Positions 16,821-24,322 of a stretch of DNA of 64,000 bases are shown one piece after another (within the stretch, counting starts at the first letter, position 1; the number at the start of each line of letters is the position of its first letter). The position numbers and the translations under genes were made by a program. The notes beneath the pieces were generated by a model. It did no database searches, was not told the origin of the DNA, and saw only the letters and a program-made list of their open reading frames with translations. Source of the stretch: Celeribacter neptunius (GTDB lineage: Bacteria; Pseudomonadota; Alphaproteobacteria; Rhodobacterales; Rhodobacteraceae); assembly GCF_900113955.1 (NCBI RefSeq), contig NZ_FORH01000001.1:860395-924394 (forward strand), written 5' to 3'.

Positions 16821-18167
16821 ATGGCATTTCCGCAAAGCGCACCCTATCTCATCATCGGCGCCGGGATTCACGGGCTCTCGACCGCCCTGCATCTCGCCCG
16901 CCGCCTCAAGGCCACCGGCAAAGGCACGGGCGAGGACATCCTCGTGATCGACAAGACCGGCATTGCCGCCGGGGCGTCGGGCATCGCCTGTGGCGTGGTG
17001 CGCAACAACTATTTCCAGCCCGCCATGCGCGAGCTGATGGCGCATTCGGTCGGTCATTGGGAGGCGAACCAGAAGGCGTTCCAATACAACCCGGTGGGCT
17101 ATATGCAGATCTCTGCCGAGAGCATGCATGAAGACGTTGCCACGATCTATGAGCAGCAACAGGCGATCGGTTACGAGAGTAGCTTCATCGAGGGGGCCGA
17201 GGCCTGCGACGCCTATATGAAAGACATCTTCTCGGACTGGCGCGCCAAGGGCATCACCTCGGTGCTGCACGAGAAAAAGGGCGGCTATGCCCATAACGCG
17301 GCGGCGATCTATGCCCTGGCGAAAATGGCCGAGGAAGAGGGCGTGCGCATTCTCACCGGCGTCACCGTCACCGGGTTGAAATTCGCCAATGGCGCCTCTT
17401 CCGCCGTCACCGGGGTCGAGACCGACAAGGGCGAGATTGCCTGTGACTATCTGGTGATCGGCGCCGGGCCCTGGGTTCGGGATTTCTGGTCGATGGCGGA
17501 GCTGCCGGAGACCATTTCGATCAAGGGGGCCGATGGCGAGATGCATGACGATATCCCGATGTGGAAATTCTGGCAGCTCGAAGAGGGCGTGCTGCGCGTC
17601 GATCCGGAAAGCTTCAAGACCAACGATGGCAACCTGCCGCCGGTGGTCCATGTCGACACCGATGCGCCGCTCTATTCCGATGTCGATGGATCGCTGATCA
17701 CCGATGAGATGTGGGGCATCTATTACAAGCCCGACTTCAATTTCGGCGGCATCCAGGGCGGCGCCATGCCCTACAAGGTCGAGACACCGGTGAACGAGGT
17801 GGCGATCGATCCCTATGGCCCGTCCTCGCCGGAATTCATCGCCTCGCCGGAGTTTGCCCATATGTGGGTCTCGGCCCTGGCGTTTTGCAACGAGCGTTTC
17901 TCCGGCACCATGCCGAAGTTTCACAAGGAGCCCTCGGGCGGCATCGGCTGTTTCACCCCGGACAGTTTCCCGGTCTTCGATGTGTTCCGCGAGAATTGCT
18001 ACATCATCGCCGACAGCAACCACGGCTACAAGATGATCGGCGTCGGCGAACTGGTGGCCGAAGAGATCACCGGCGGCAAATCCGCATTGTTGGAACCGTT
18101 CCGCTTCAGCCGCTACGCAACCGGCAAGCTGCACCCGGTGTCGCACAGCCCCTATCCTTGGAGCTGA
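16821..18167 (+). CDS. FAD-dependent amine oxidase (DAO family), probable dimethylglycine/sarcosine-type
   Basis: 448 aa from ATG 16821 (GGAGAAAG site); the frame runs back to 16746 without support. The N-terminus is an FAD Rossmann motif, LIIGAGIHGLSTALHLARR, and GIAAGASGIACGVVRNNYFQ follows as in the DadA/glycine oxidase/sarcosine oxidase group. Conserved C-terminal FAD-contact segments GCFTPDSFPVFD and YIIADSNHGYKMIGVGELVAE are present. It probably oxidises an N-methylated amino acid; beside gbcAB the natural candidate is dimethylglycine, the product of betaine demethylation. It is far shorter than folate-linked dimethylglycine dehydrogenases (~800 aa) because the GcvT-like half is missing. 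Substrate is inferred. Confidence 0.78.
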   Translation: MAFPQSAPYLIIGAGIHGLSTALHLARRLKATGKGTGEDILVIDKTGIAAGASGIACGVVRNNYFQPAMRELMAHSVGHWEANQKAFQYNPVGYMQISAESMHEDVATIYEQQQAIGYESSFIEGAEACDAYMKDIFSDWRAKGITSVLHEKKGGYAHNAAAIYALAKMAEEEGVRILTGVTVTGLKFANGASSAVTGVETDKGEIACDYLVIGAGPWVRDFWSMAELPETISIKGADGEMHDDIPMWKFWQLEEGVLRVDPESFKTNDGNLPPVVHVDTDAPLYSDVDGSLITDEMWGIYYKPDFNFGGIQGGAMPYKVETPVNEVAIDPYGPSSPEFIASPEFAHMWVSALAFCNERFSGTMPKFHKEPSGGIGCFTPDSFPVFDVFRENCYIIADSNHGYKMIGVGELVAEEITGGKSALLEPFRFSRYATGKLHPVSHSPYPWS

Positions 18168-18187
18168 GTGTGGGAACAAAGCGAATG

Positions 18188-18212
18188 AGGGAGGCCTTCG
18201 GGCCTCTCTTTT
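18188..18212 (+). terminator. Terminator after FAD amine oxidase
   Basis: GGGAGGCC-TTCG-GGCCTCTC stem with a UUCG tetraloop and a CTTTT tail, 20 bp after the stop. The convergent gene ends at 18217. Confidence 0.85.
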
Positions 18213-18216
18213 GCGT

Positions 18217-19551
18217 TCAGGGGATCGGAAAGATCCGGGATTGCAAGGTTCGGAGCGACGCCTCGGTTTCATCCAACCCCATCACGGCATCGTGGATCGC
18301 GTCGAGCCGCTCCCGCGAGGCGGTATCCCCGGCAAGATCGTAGAATTTCGCGATCATTTCGGCCTCGGTATAGGGCGTCTCCGGGTCGCCCTTGGCCTGT
18401 GTTGCGGGCGTGTGCCGTACTTCACCGGTTCTGAGCGTGACCTTCAGCCGGGCCCAACGTTCCGCCGGGAAGCGGGCATTGAACGCGTCGCTCTCGGTGA
18501 ACGAGAGGCAGGCCGTGAGGGCACAAAGATCGGCATCCTGAAAGGCCGGGGCAGAGATTTCCGCCACGCCGACGCGGCCGCGCAACAGCGCCGCCGCCAC
18601 CGGAAACCCGATGGCATATTGCGCCTCTTCGGTGCTTGCGGGCACGCCTTGGAACAGGCGCGTGGCCTCGTGAAATGTCTCGACCTCGACCGCGGCGATC
18701 TCTTCGGCCTTCAACGGTTGATCCTGTGTGAGATCGAGCGCGGCCTGCACCGCGGGTTGCGCCCAGCGGCAGACCGGGAAGCCTTTGACATATTGGTTCA
18801 ACACGTCCCAGTCCGTCCCGAGCGTCGCCCAGATCCCCGCCAGATCGGGGGCCATAACGGTGATCGCGGGCGCGCCGGTGAAGCCTTCGGCCGCCAGTGC
18901 CGCCGCCGAGACGCCCGCCATCGCGCCCCAGCCGGAGCCGTCCTTGAGCATGGTCGGATGGTCGATCACCCGCATCATCTGGCTGCGCGGGCCATGGTAT
19001 TCGGCGATGCCAAGCGCATGGGCAAAGGCTTCCGGCGACAGCTCCATCAGATGGGCGGCAAGCGCAGCGGCGCAGACGGCGATCCAGGCGCCGCTGGTGT
19101 GATAATCGGGAGCCGAGGCATGCAGCGCAATCCCGGCGCGCGTGCCGATTTCATAGCCCGCCGTCAGGAGTGTCAGGAATTCCTCTCCGGTGAGTGCGGT
19201 CTCTCGGTCATCCTTGGCGGCCAGCAGCGCCGGCAGAAGCCCGCAGCCGACATGGCCCTTGGTCAGCCTGTGACCGTCATGGGCATCCACCGAGTCGATG
19301 GTCAAGCCGCCGACGAGGGCGGCGCCCTCGGGAGACAGAGCTGTTCCGGAGAACAAGGCGCGTGACTTTCCGCCGGAAAGATTGCGCGAGGCGTAGCGTA
19401 GAACCGCACCGTGCAGCTCGGTCCCGGTGCCGGCCAGCGCCGTACCCAGCAGGTCGAGCAACAGAAGCCTGACCCGCGACTGGACCGGGGCCGGCAGGTC
19501 CTGCCAGCGCAGCTCTTGCAGAAAGTCACGAAGAGAGGCGCTGGCAGGCAT
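18217..19551 (-). CDS. MmgE/PrpD family protein
   Basis: 444 aa, full length for the family. Characteristic segments: DLLGTALAGTGTELHGAVLRYA near residue 35, DSVDAHDGHRLTKGHVGCGLLPALLA near residue 85, AHALGIAEYHGPRSQMM near 180, and DGSGWGAMAGVSAA. Members include 2-methylcitrate dehydratase, cis-aconitate decarboxylase and iminodisuccinate epimerase, so the reaction cannot be named from family alone. No prpB/prpC genes are nearby, which argues against the methylcitrate cycle. Last gene of the OpuC-type importer unit, 3 bp after the nitrilase-family gene. Confidence 0.82.
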   Translation of the reverse strand: MPASASLRDFLQELRWQDLPAPVQSRVRLLLLDLLGTALAGTGTELHGAVLRYASRNLSGGKSRALFSGTALSPEGAALVGGLTIDSVDAHDGHRLTKGHVGCGLLPALLAAKDDRETALTGEEFLTLLTAGYEIGTRAGIALHASAPDYHTSGAWIAVCAAALAAHLMELSPEAFAHALGIAEYHGPRSQMMRVIDHPTMLKDGSGWGAMAGVSAAALAAEGFTGAPAITVMAPDLAGIWATLGTDWDVLNQYVKGFPVCRWAQPAVQAALDLTQDQPLKAEEIAAVEVETFHEATRLFQGVPASTEEAQYAIGFPVAAALLRGRVGVAEISAPAFQDADLCALTACLSFTESDAFNARFPAERWARLKVTLRTGEVRHTPATQAKGDPETPYTEAEMIAKFYDLAGDTASRERLDAIHDAVMGLDETEASLRTLQSRIFPIP

Positions 19552-19554
19552 GTG

Positions 19555-20415
19555 TCACTCCATCAGGCCGGGCAATTCGCGCAGCATGAGCTGCGGCATC
19601 AGGGTGCGCACCGTCGGCATGGTCTGGCGCGCGTGGATCACATCGGCATAGGCGATCTCGGCGGTCAGCAGCTCTTCGCCCGCACCCGCATGGGCGTAGC
19701 GTGTGCCGTCGGGGCCAAAGATCGAAGAGCCGCCCCAGAAAGTCATGTCGAGATGTGGTCCGGTCCAGTTGCACATCAGGATCGGCAAGCCGTAGATCAT
19801 CGCGGTATAGCGCCCGACAATGTCCCAACCGTGTTCATTGGAAAACCCGCCGCCAACGCCCTCTTTGGTCGAGGCGATGGGCAGCGCCAGCACCGTGCTC
19901 TTGCGCATGGCGGAGAGGTAGAGCTGACCGGGGTCCCAGCTGTCGGCACAGATCATGCCGCCGCAAATCCAGTGCCGGTCGATGTCGAGCGTCATGCTGC
20001 GCTTGCCGGCGGTGAAATATTTTCCCTCGTCGAGACGGCCATAGGTCGGCAGGTTGATCTTGCGATAGACCTTGAGCACCTCACCCTTGTGCAGCCAGGC
20101 GATGGAATTGTAGAAATTGCCGCCGCGCCCGTGTTCGACAAACCCGACGACACCGTAGCTGTGGCGGCATTTCTGCGCCAATGCGGTGAGTTTCGCATCA
20201 TCGGCCCAGATCGCCATCTTGCGCACCGCGTCGCCGCCCGGCGGATAGCCGGTCAGCGAGGTCTCGGGGAAGACCACCAGATCCATCTGCCCATCATGGG
20301 CCTGTTCGAGGAACTCCACATGCTTGTGGAACAGCGTGTCGGGACTATGGGGGGTATGTTCGATCTGCGCGCAGGCGCAGCGCAGGATATCGCGGTGATG
20401 CATCGTTGGGTCCAT
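19555..20415 (-). CDS. Carbon-nitrogen hydrolase (nitrilase superfamily amidase)
   Basis: 286 aa. The catalytic triad of the superfamily is seen: Glu51 (FPETSLTGYPP), Lys119 (YRKINLPTYG) and Cys156 (GMICADSWDPG). The YPP and CADSWDP contexts fit the amidase/carbamoylase branches (hydrolysis of an amide or N-carbamoyl bond) better than true nitrilases. The start is unclear: ATG 20415, TTG 20418 or ATG 20403; none has a good SD because a terminator-like hairpin sits right before it. It lies between the binding protein of the betaine-type importer and mmgE/prpD, suggesting hydrolysis of an imported amide. No signal peptide: cytoplasmic. Confidence 0.85.
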   Translation of the reverse strand: MDPTMHHRDILRCACAQIEHTPHSPDTLFHKHVEFLEQAHDGQMDLVVFPETSLTGYPPGGDAVRKMAIWADDAKLTALAQKCRHSYGVVGFVEHGRGGNFYNSIAWLHKGEVLKVYRKINLPTYGRLDEGKYFTAGKRSMTLDIDRHWICGGMICADSWDPGQLYLSAMRKSTVLALPIASTKEGVGGGFSNEHGWDIVGRYTAMIYGLPILMCNWTGPHLDMTFWGGSSIFGPDGTRYAHAGAGEELLTAEIAYADVIHARQTMPTVRTLMPQLMLRELPGLME

Positions 20416-20456
20416 CAAGAAAGAGCCGCTCCCCGGTCCGGGCAGGAGGGGAGCGG
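20416..20456 (-). terminator. Intra-operon terminator-like hairpin
   Basis: CCGCTCCCC / GGGGAGCGG 9-bp perfect stem followed on the minus strand by CTCTTTCTT. It is between the binding-protein stop and the nitrilase start, covering the region where an RBS would be. Confidence 0.7.
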
Positions 20457-20466
20457 CGGGTCCGTA

Positions 20467-21354
20467 TCAGATCAGCCCCTGATCCTTCAGGAAGGCTTCC
20501 GAGACGTCTTCGATGGTCTTCTTGTCGACGTCAACCTCGGCGTTGAGCCCCTGCATGACAGAGTCGTCAAGTTTGGCGGCGAGACCATTCAGAAGATCGC
20601 CGAGCTCCGGATTGGCCTCGAGCACCTCGGTGCGGATCGTCGGCGCCAGCGCGTAGTTCGGGAAATAGCCCTTGTCATCCTCGAGCACCTTGAAATCGAA
20701 AGCGGCGATGCGACCGTCTGTGGCAAAGACCAGACCGACATCGACCTTGCCGTCCTTCAGCGCCTGATAGACCAGACCGGATTCCATCGGCGCCAGATCC
20801 CGACGTTTGGTTTCGAACCCGTAGGCTTCTTCGAGCCCCGGCAGACCGTCGGCGCGTTTCGGGAATTCGATGTTCACGCCCATTTTCGGATTTTCGCCGT
20901 CGCTGTAGGCCGTGGCCAGATCGGAGAGCGTCGATAGGCCTTTGTCATCGCCCGCGCGCACGGCGAGCGCATAGGTGTTATTGGCGTTCGACGCGTCGAG
21001 CCAGGTGATGCCGACACCGGCATCGAGTTCCTTGACCTTGGCATAGGTTTCCGCGGCGCCCATCGGCTCGGTGATCTTATTGAAGGTCACCAGCGAGGTG
21101 CCGGTGTATTCCCAGTAGAGATCGACCTGACCGTTCTCCATCGCCGTGCGCAGCACGGTGGTGCCCATGCCGTCGAGCTTTTCGGTGTCATAGCCCTTCG
21201 CCTGCAACAGCTGGTCGGTCATTTCAGCCAGAATGAGCTGTTCGGTGAAATTCTTGCCGCCGACCTTGAGGGTCTCGGCCTGGGCCGAGAGGGGCAGGGC
21301 GAGGCTGGCGGCGAGGGCGACCCCGGCCAGGAGCGTTTGCGTTTTCTTGATCAT
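20467..21354 (-). CDS. Glycine betaine/choline-type ABC substrate-binding protein (OpuAC/OsmF family)
   Basis: 295 aa with a signal peptide (KKTQTLLAGVALAASLALPLSAQA, cleavage before ETLKVGG). OpuAC-domain motifs: GGKNFTEQLILAEM, GQVDLYWEYTGTSL and LKDGKVDVGLVFATDGRI, the pattern of OsmF/OpuCC/ChoX-like proteins that bind quaternary ammonium compounds. Start 21354 has GGAGGTCA; the longer frame to 22248 is read-through of the neighbouring permease. Fourth gene of a permease-ATPase-permease-SBP unit. Confidence 0.88.
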   Translation of the reverse strand: MIKKTQTLLAGVALAASLALPLSAQAETLKVGGKNFTEQLILAEMTDQLLQAKGYDTEKLDGMGTTVLRTAMENGQVDLYWEYTGTSLVTFNKITEPMGAAETYAKVKELDAGVGITWLDASNANNTYALAVRAGDDKGLSTLSDLATAYSDGENPKMGVNIEFPKRADGLPGLEEAYGFETKRRDLAPMESGLVYQALKDGKVDVGLVFATDGRIAAFDFKVLEDDKGYFPNYALAPTIRTEVLEANPELGDLLNGLAAKLDDSVMQGLNAEVDVDKKTIEDVSEAFLKDQGLI

Positions 21355-21398
21355 GGTGTGACCTCCGTTGGTGTCTTTGTGCTTGATATGTTTTGAAA

Positions 21399-22151
21399 TT
21401 ACTTGCGCAGCGGGTTCACACCGCGTGGGATCAGCCAGTATTGCGCCTGTGCCAGCAGGAAATCGGCGAGCATCGACAGGAGCGCCACCGGGATGGCGCC
21501 GGCCAGAAGCATGTTCATGTCGTCGAGGCTGATGCCGGAAAAGATCAGCTCGCCAAGGCCGCCACCGCCGATCAGAAAGGCCAGCGGCACGGTGCCGACG
21601 TTGATCGCCACGGCGGTGCGGATGCCGGCGAAGATCACGAAGAGCGCATTCGGGATCTCGACCGTGCGCAGGATGTGCAGAGGTGTCATCCCCATGCCAG
21701 TTGCGGCTTCTTTCAGATAGCCGGGGACCTCTCGCAGCCCCTGATAGACATTGCGCACGATCGGCAAGAGCGTGGCGACCCAGAGCCCGAAGACGGCGGG
21801 CACGAAACCGATGCCCAGAAGCGTGATCGACAGCGCCAGGATCGCCAGCGTCGGAATCGTCGTGCCGATGTTGAAGACCTGCAGTGCACCCTCGGCATAG
21901 CGCTCCATGCGTGGCCGGCTGAGCCAGATCCCCATTGGTACGCCGACGAGGACCGCCAGGGAGGCGGAGATCAGCACCAACACCACATGCTGGCCGGTGA
22001 GATAGAGGATATCGTCGCTGAAATCGGCCCAGAGCCGGCCGAAATAGCCAAGTTCTCCGGTCATCAGGCCAAAGGTGAAGGCGGCGCCGACGGCAACGCC
22101 CGCCACCGTGCGCAGGTGATCGCTCAGATCGATCTTGTTGGCCGCACTCAT
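21399..22151 (-). CDS. Betaine-type ABC transporter permease (OpuCB/YehW-like)
   Basis: 250 aa, BPD_transp_1 with about six helices and the coupling segment LKEAATGMGMTPLHILRTVEIPNAL. Segments HVVLVLISASLAVLVGVPMGIWLSRP and GLGELIFSGISLDD are typical of the osmoprotectant family. Its ATG overlaps the ATPase stop (ATGA, 22148-22151). It pairs with the second permease at 23323-23997. Confidence 0.88.
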   Translation of the reverse strand: MSAANKIDLSDHLRTVAGVAVGAAFTFGLMTGELGYFGRLWADFSDDILYLTGQHVVLVLISASLAVLVGVPMGIWLSRPRMERYAEGALQVFNIGTTIPTLAILALSITLLGIGFVPAVFGLWVATLLPIVRNVYQGLREVPGYLKEAATGMGMTPLHILRTVEIPNALFVIFAGIRTAVAINVGTVPLAFLIGGGGLGELIFSGISLDDMNMLLAGAIPVALLSMLADFLLAQAQYWLIPRGVNPLRK

Positions 22152-23284
22152 TCCGCCGCCTCCGCAGAATCGCGATAGGTGGCGCCCAGAGCATGCGAAA
22201 TCGCGCGCTGGGTGATCGAACCCTTGAAGAACCCGTCGTCATCGACACAGGCCAGCCAGCTCACGTCGTGGCGGAACATTTTCGACACGGCGGTGCGCAG
22301 GTCGTCTTTGACATGCACGGTCGAGGGCAGGGCGTTGTGATGCTCGGCCACGGTGCCGCGGGCCTCGAGAATGTCGTTGAGATGCAGAAAACCGCGGGCC
22401 CGGCCCTGTGGCCCGACCATGACGATGTTCTTGTGACCGGCCTCCTGCATCAGATGGCGGGCCTTGCCGACCTCGTCCTGGGCGGTGACGCGGAGCTGAT
22501 CGCCATGCATCACCTCACCGACGCGCAACAGGCTCAGGCGTTTGAGCGTGCGGTCGGAGCCGACGAAGCTGGTGACGAAATCATTCACCGGCCGGGCCAG
22601 AAGGTCATCCGGCGACGCATATTGCACCAGTTTGCCATCCTTGAAGATCGCTACCTTGTCGGCCATCTTGATCGCCTCGTCGATGTCATGGCTGACAAAG
22701 GCGATGGTCTTGCGGATCTCGCTCTGCATTTTCAGGAATTCGTCCTGGATCACCGCCCGGTTGATCGGGTCGATGGCGCCGAAAGGCTCGTCCATCAGCA
22801 GAACCGGCGGATCGGCGGCCAGGGCCCGGATCACGCCGACGCGCTGTTGCTGCCCGCCGGAAAGTTCCTTCGGGAAGCGTTTCAGGAAGATCGCCGGGTC
22901 GAGATTGACCATCTCGAGCAAGTCTCCGGCGCGGCTGCGGGATTTTTTGCGATCCCAGCCGAGAAGATCCGGCACGACGCAAATATTGTCCTCGATCGTC
23001 ATGTTCGGGAACAGGCCGATCTGCTGGATCACATAGCCGATGGAGCGGCGCAGCTCGACCGGGTTCAGCGTATCGACATCGCGCCCGGCCACGGTGATCT
23101 TGCCAGACGTCTTTGGGATCAGCGCGTTGATCATCTTCAAGGTCGTGGTCTTGCCACAGCCCGAGGGCCCCAGAAGGACGCAGATCTCGCCTTCGTTCAC
23201 CTCCATCGACACCTGATCGGCGGCGATGACCGAGCCCCCGCCCGGGGTCTCGAAGACTTTGGAGAGTTTTTCGAGTTTGATCAT
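22148..23284 (-). CDS. Betaine-type ABC transporter ATPase with CBS domains (OpuCA/ProV-like)
   Basis: 378 aa. N-terminal ATPase: Walker A GPSGCGKTT, signature LSGGQQQRVGVIRALA, Walker B VLLMDEPFGAIDPI, switch His in FVSHDIDEAI. The last ~120 residues form two CBS domains (VMHGDQLRVTAQDEVGKARH ... VSKMFRHDVSWLACVDDDG), which in OpuA/OpuC systems sense ionic strength or nucleotides. Start MIKLEKLSKVF at 23284 with AAGGGAC upstream; the frame to 23389 is read-back. Suggests an osmotically gated betaine importer. Confidence 0.9.
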   Translation of the reverse strand: MIKLEKLSKVFETPGGGSVIAADQVSMEVNEGEICVLLGPSGCGKTTTLKMINALIPKTSGKITVAGRDVDTLNPVELRRSIGYVIQQIGLFPNMTIEDNICVVPDLLGWDRKKSRSRAGDLLEMVNLDPAIFLKRFPKELSGGQQQRVGVIRALAADPPVLLMDEPFGAIDPINRAVIQDEFLKMQSEIRKTIAFVSHDIDEAIKMADKVAIFKDGKLVQYASPDDLLARPVNDFVTSFVGSDRTLKRLSLLRVGEVMHGDQLRVTAQDEVGKARHLMQEAGHKNIVMVGPQGRARGFLHLNDILEARGTVAEHHNALPSTVHVKDDLRTAVSKMFRHDVSWLACVDDDGFFKGSITQRAISHALGATYRDSAEAAE

Positions 23285-23322
23285 ATCGGGTCCCTTGAAA
23301 TCTTGGGGTGAAGTTTGTCGGC

Positions 23323-23997
23323 TCAGGCGTTCGAGGGCGACGCGGAGGTAGAGGAGGAGGACGCCGGGGTCAGGCGCCTTTGCGCCCACATCAGCGCGTA
23401 ATCGGCGGCAATCGCCAGGAGCGAGACCATGACGGCGCCGGTGATCAGCTGGCGCGGATCGGTCTGGGAAATGCCACGGCTGATGAAAACGCCAAGCCCT
23501 CCAGCGCCGATATAGGCGGCAATGGCGGTGATGCCGATGTTCATCACGACGGCGATGCGCACCCCGGCCATGACCACCGGAATGGCCAGCGGGATCTCGA
23601 CCTTCATCAGCCGCTGCATCGGCGTCATGCCCAAGCCCCGTGCCGCTTCGCGCAGCGCCGGGTCGACATTGGAAATCGCGGTATAGGTGTTGCGGATGAT
23701 CGGCAGCTGCGAATAGAGCAGCACCGCGATCACCGCCGGCAGGTAGCCGACCCCGTGGCCGATCAGCGACAGAATGGGGATCATCAGGCCGAAGAGCGCG
23801 ATCGACGGGATGGTGACAATGATCGCCGCCACATAGAGCACGATATTGGCGGCTTTGCGGTTCAGCGTGATGGCGATCCCGATCGGCACCCCGGTCAGAA
23901 TCGCGAGGCTGATGGCAACCCCGACGATGGCGATATGCTGGAGCGTCCTCTCAAGGATGACGTCCAGATTGTCCATGAAAAAGACAATCGTCTCCAA
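23323..23997 (-). CDS. Betaine-type ABC transporter permease (OpuCD/YehY-like)
   Basis: 224 aa, six-helix BPD_transp_1 protein; DNLDVILERTLQHIAIVGVAISLAIL at the N-terminus and the coupling segment LREAARGLGMTPMQRLMKVEIPLAI. First gene of the unit 23997 to 18217 (permease, ATPase, permease, binding protein, nitrilase, MmgE/PrpD). The C-terminus is Ser/Thr-rich (SSSSTSASPSNA). Confidence 0.88.
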   Translation of the reverse strand: METIVFFMDNLDVILERTLQHIAIVGVAISLAILTGVPIGIAITLNRKAANIVLYVAAIIVTIPSIALFGLMIPILSLIGHGVGYLPAVIAVLLYSQLPIIRNTYTAISNVDPALREAARGLGMTPMQRLMKVEIPLAIPVVMAGVRIAVVMNIGITAIAAYIGAGGLGVFISRGISQTDPRQLITGAVMVSLLAIAADYALMWAQRRLTPASSSSTSASPSNA

Positions 23998-24322
23998 TGT
24001 GTATTCCTCGTGTTGGACCAGATGGCCTGCCGGATGACAGGCGGAGCATCGGGATATGCGTTGCTGCGGAACTCATTTGGCGGTTCCTGTCTGTCCGGTA
24101 TGTTGCAAAGCCGGGCGCCATTGCCTTTTTAAAAAAACGACAATTGTTGCGAATTTTACGTCAGTGCCGCAGATCGCGCGGGATGAGACCCGCCGGCAGC
24201 GCCCATCGCCCGCGGAGAGGCCATCGGGACAGATATCCCCTTGGGTCGCTCCCCCTTGGATCGGCCTGTGGCAGAGGGGTGGATCGGCGCGCCTGGCGGG
24301 CCAGCGCTTGCCCCGGTCGCGG
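23998..24322. promoter_or_regulatory. Intergenic region, betaine operon promoter
   Basis: 325 bp between the betaine-type permease start and the P-type ATPase stop. The palindrome ACAATTGT and a TTTTTAAAAAAA tract near 24125-24150 mark the likely promoter zone of the minus-strand operon. No gene seen. Confidence 0.4.

Noticed and set aside
18217-19551. Methylcitrate-cycle prpD
   Set aside because: No prpB, prpC or acnD near; operon is with a betaine-type importer and an amidase. Left as MmgE/PrpD family of unknown reaction.
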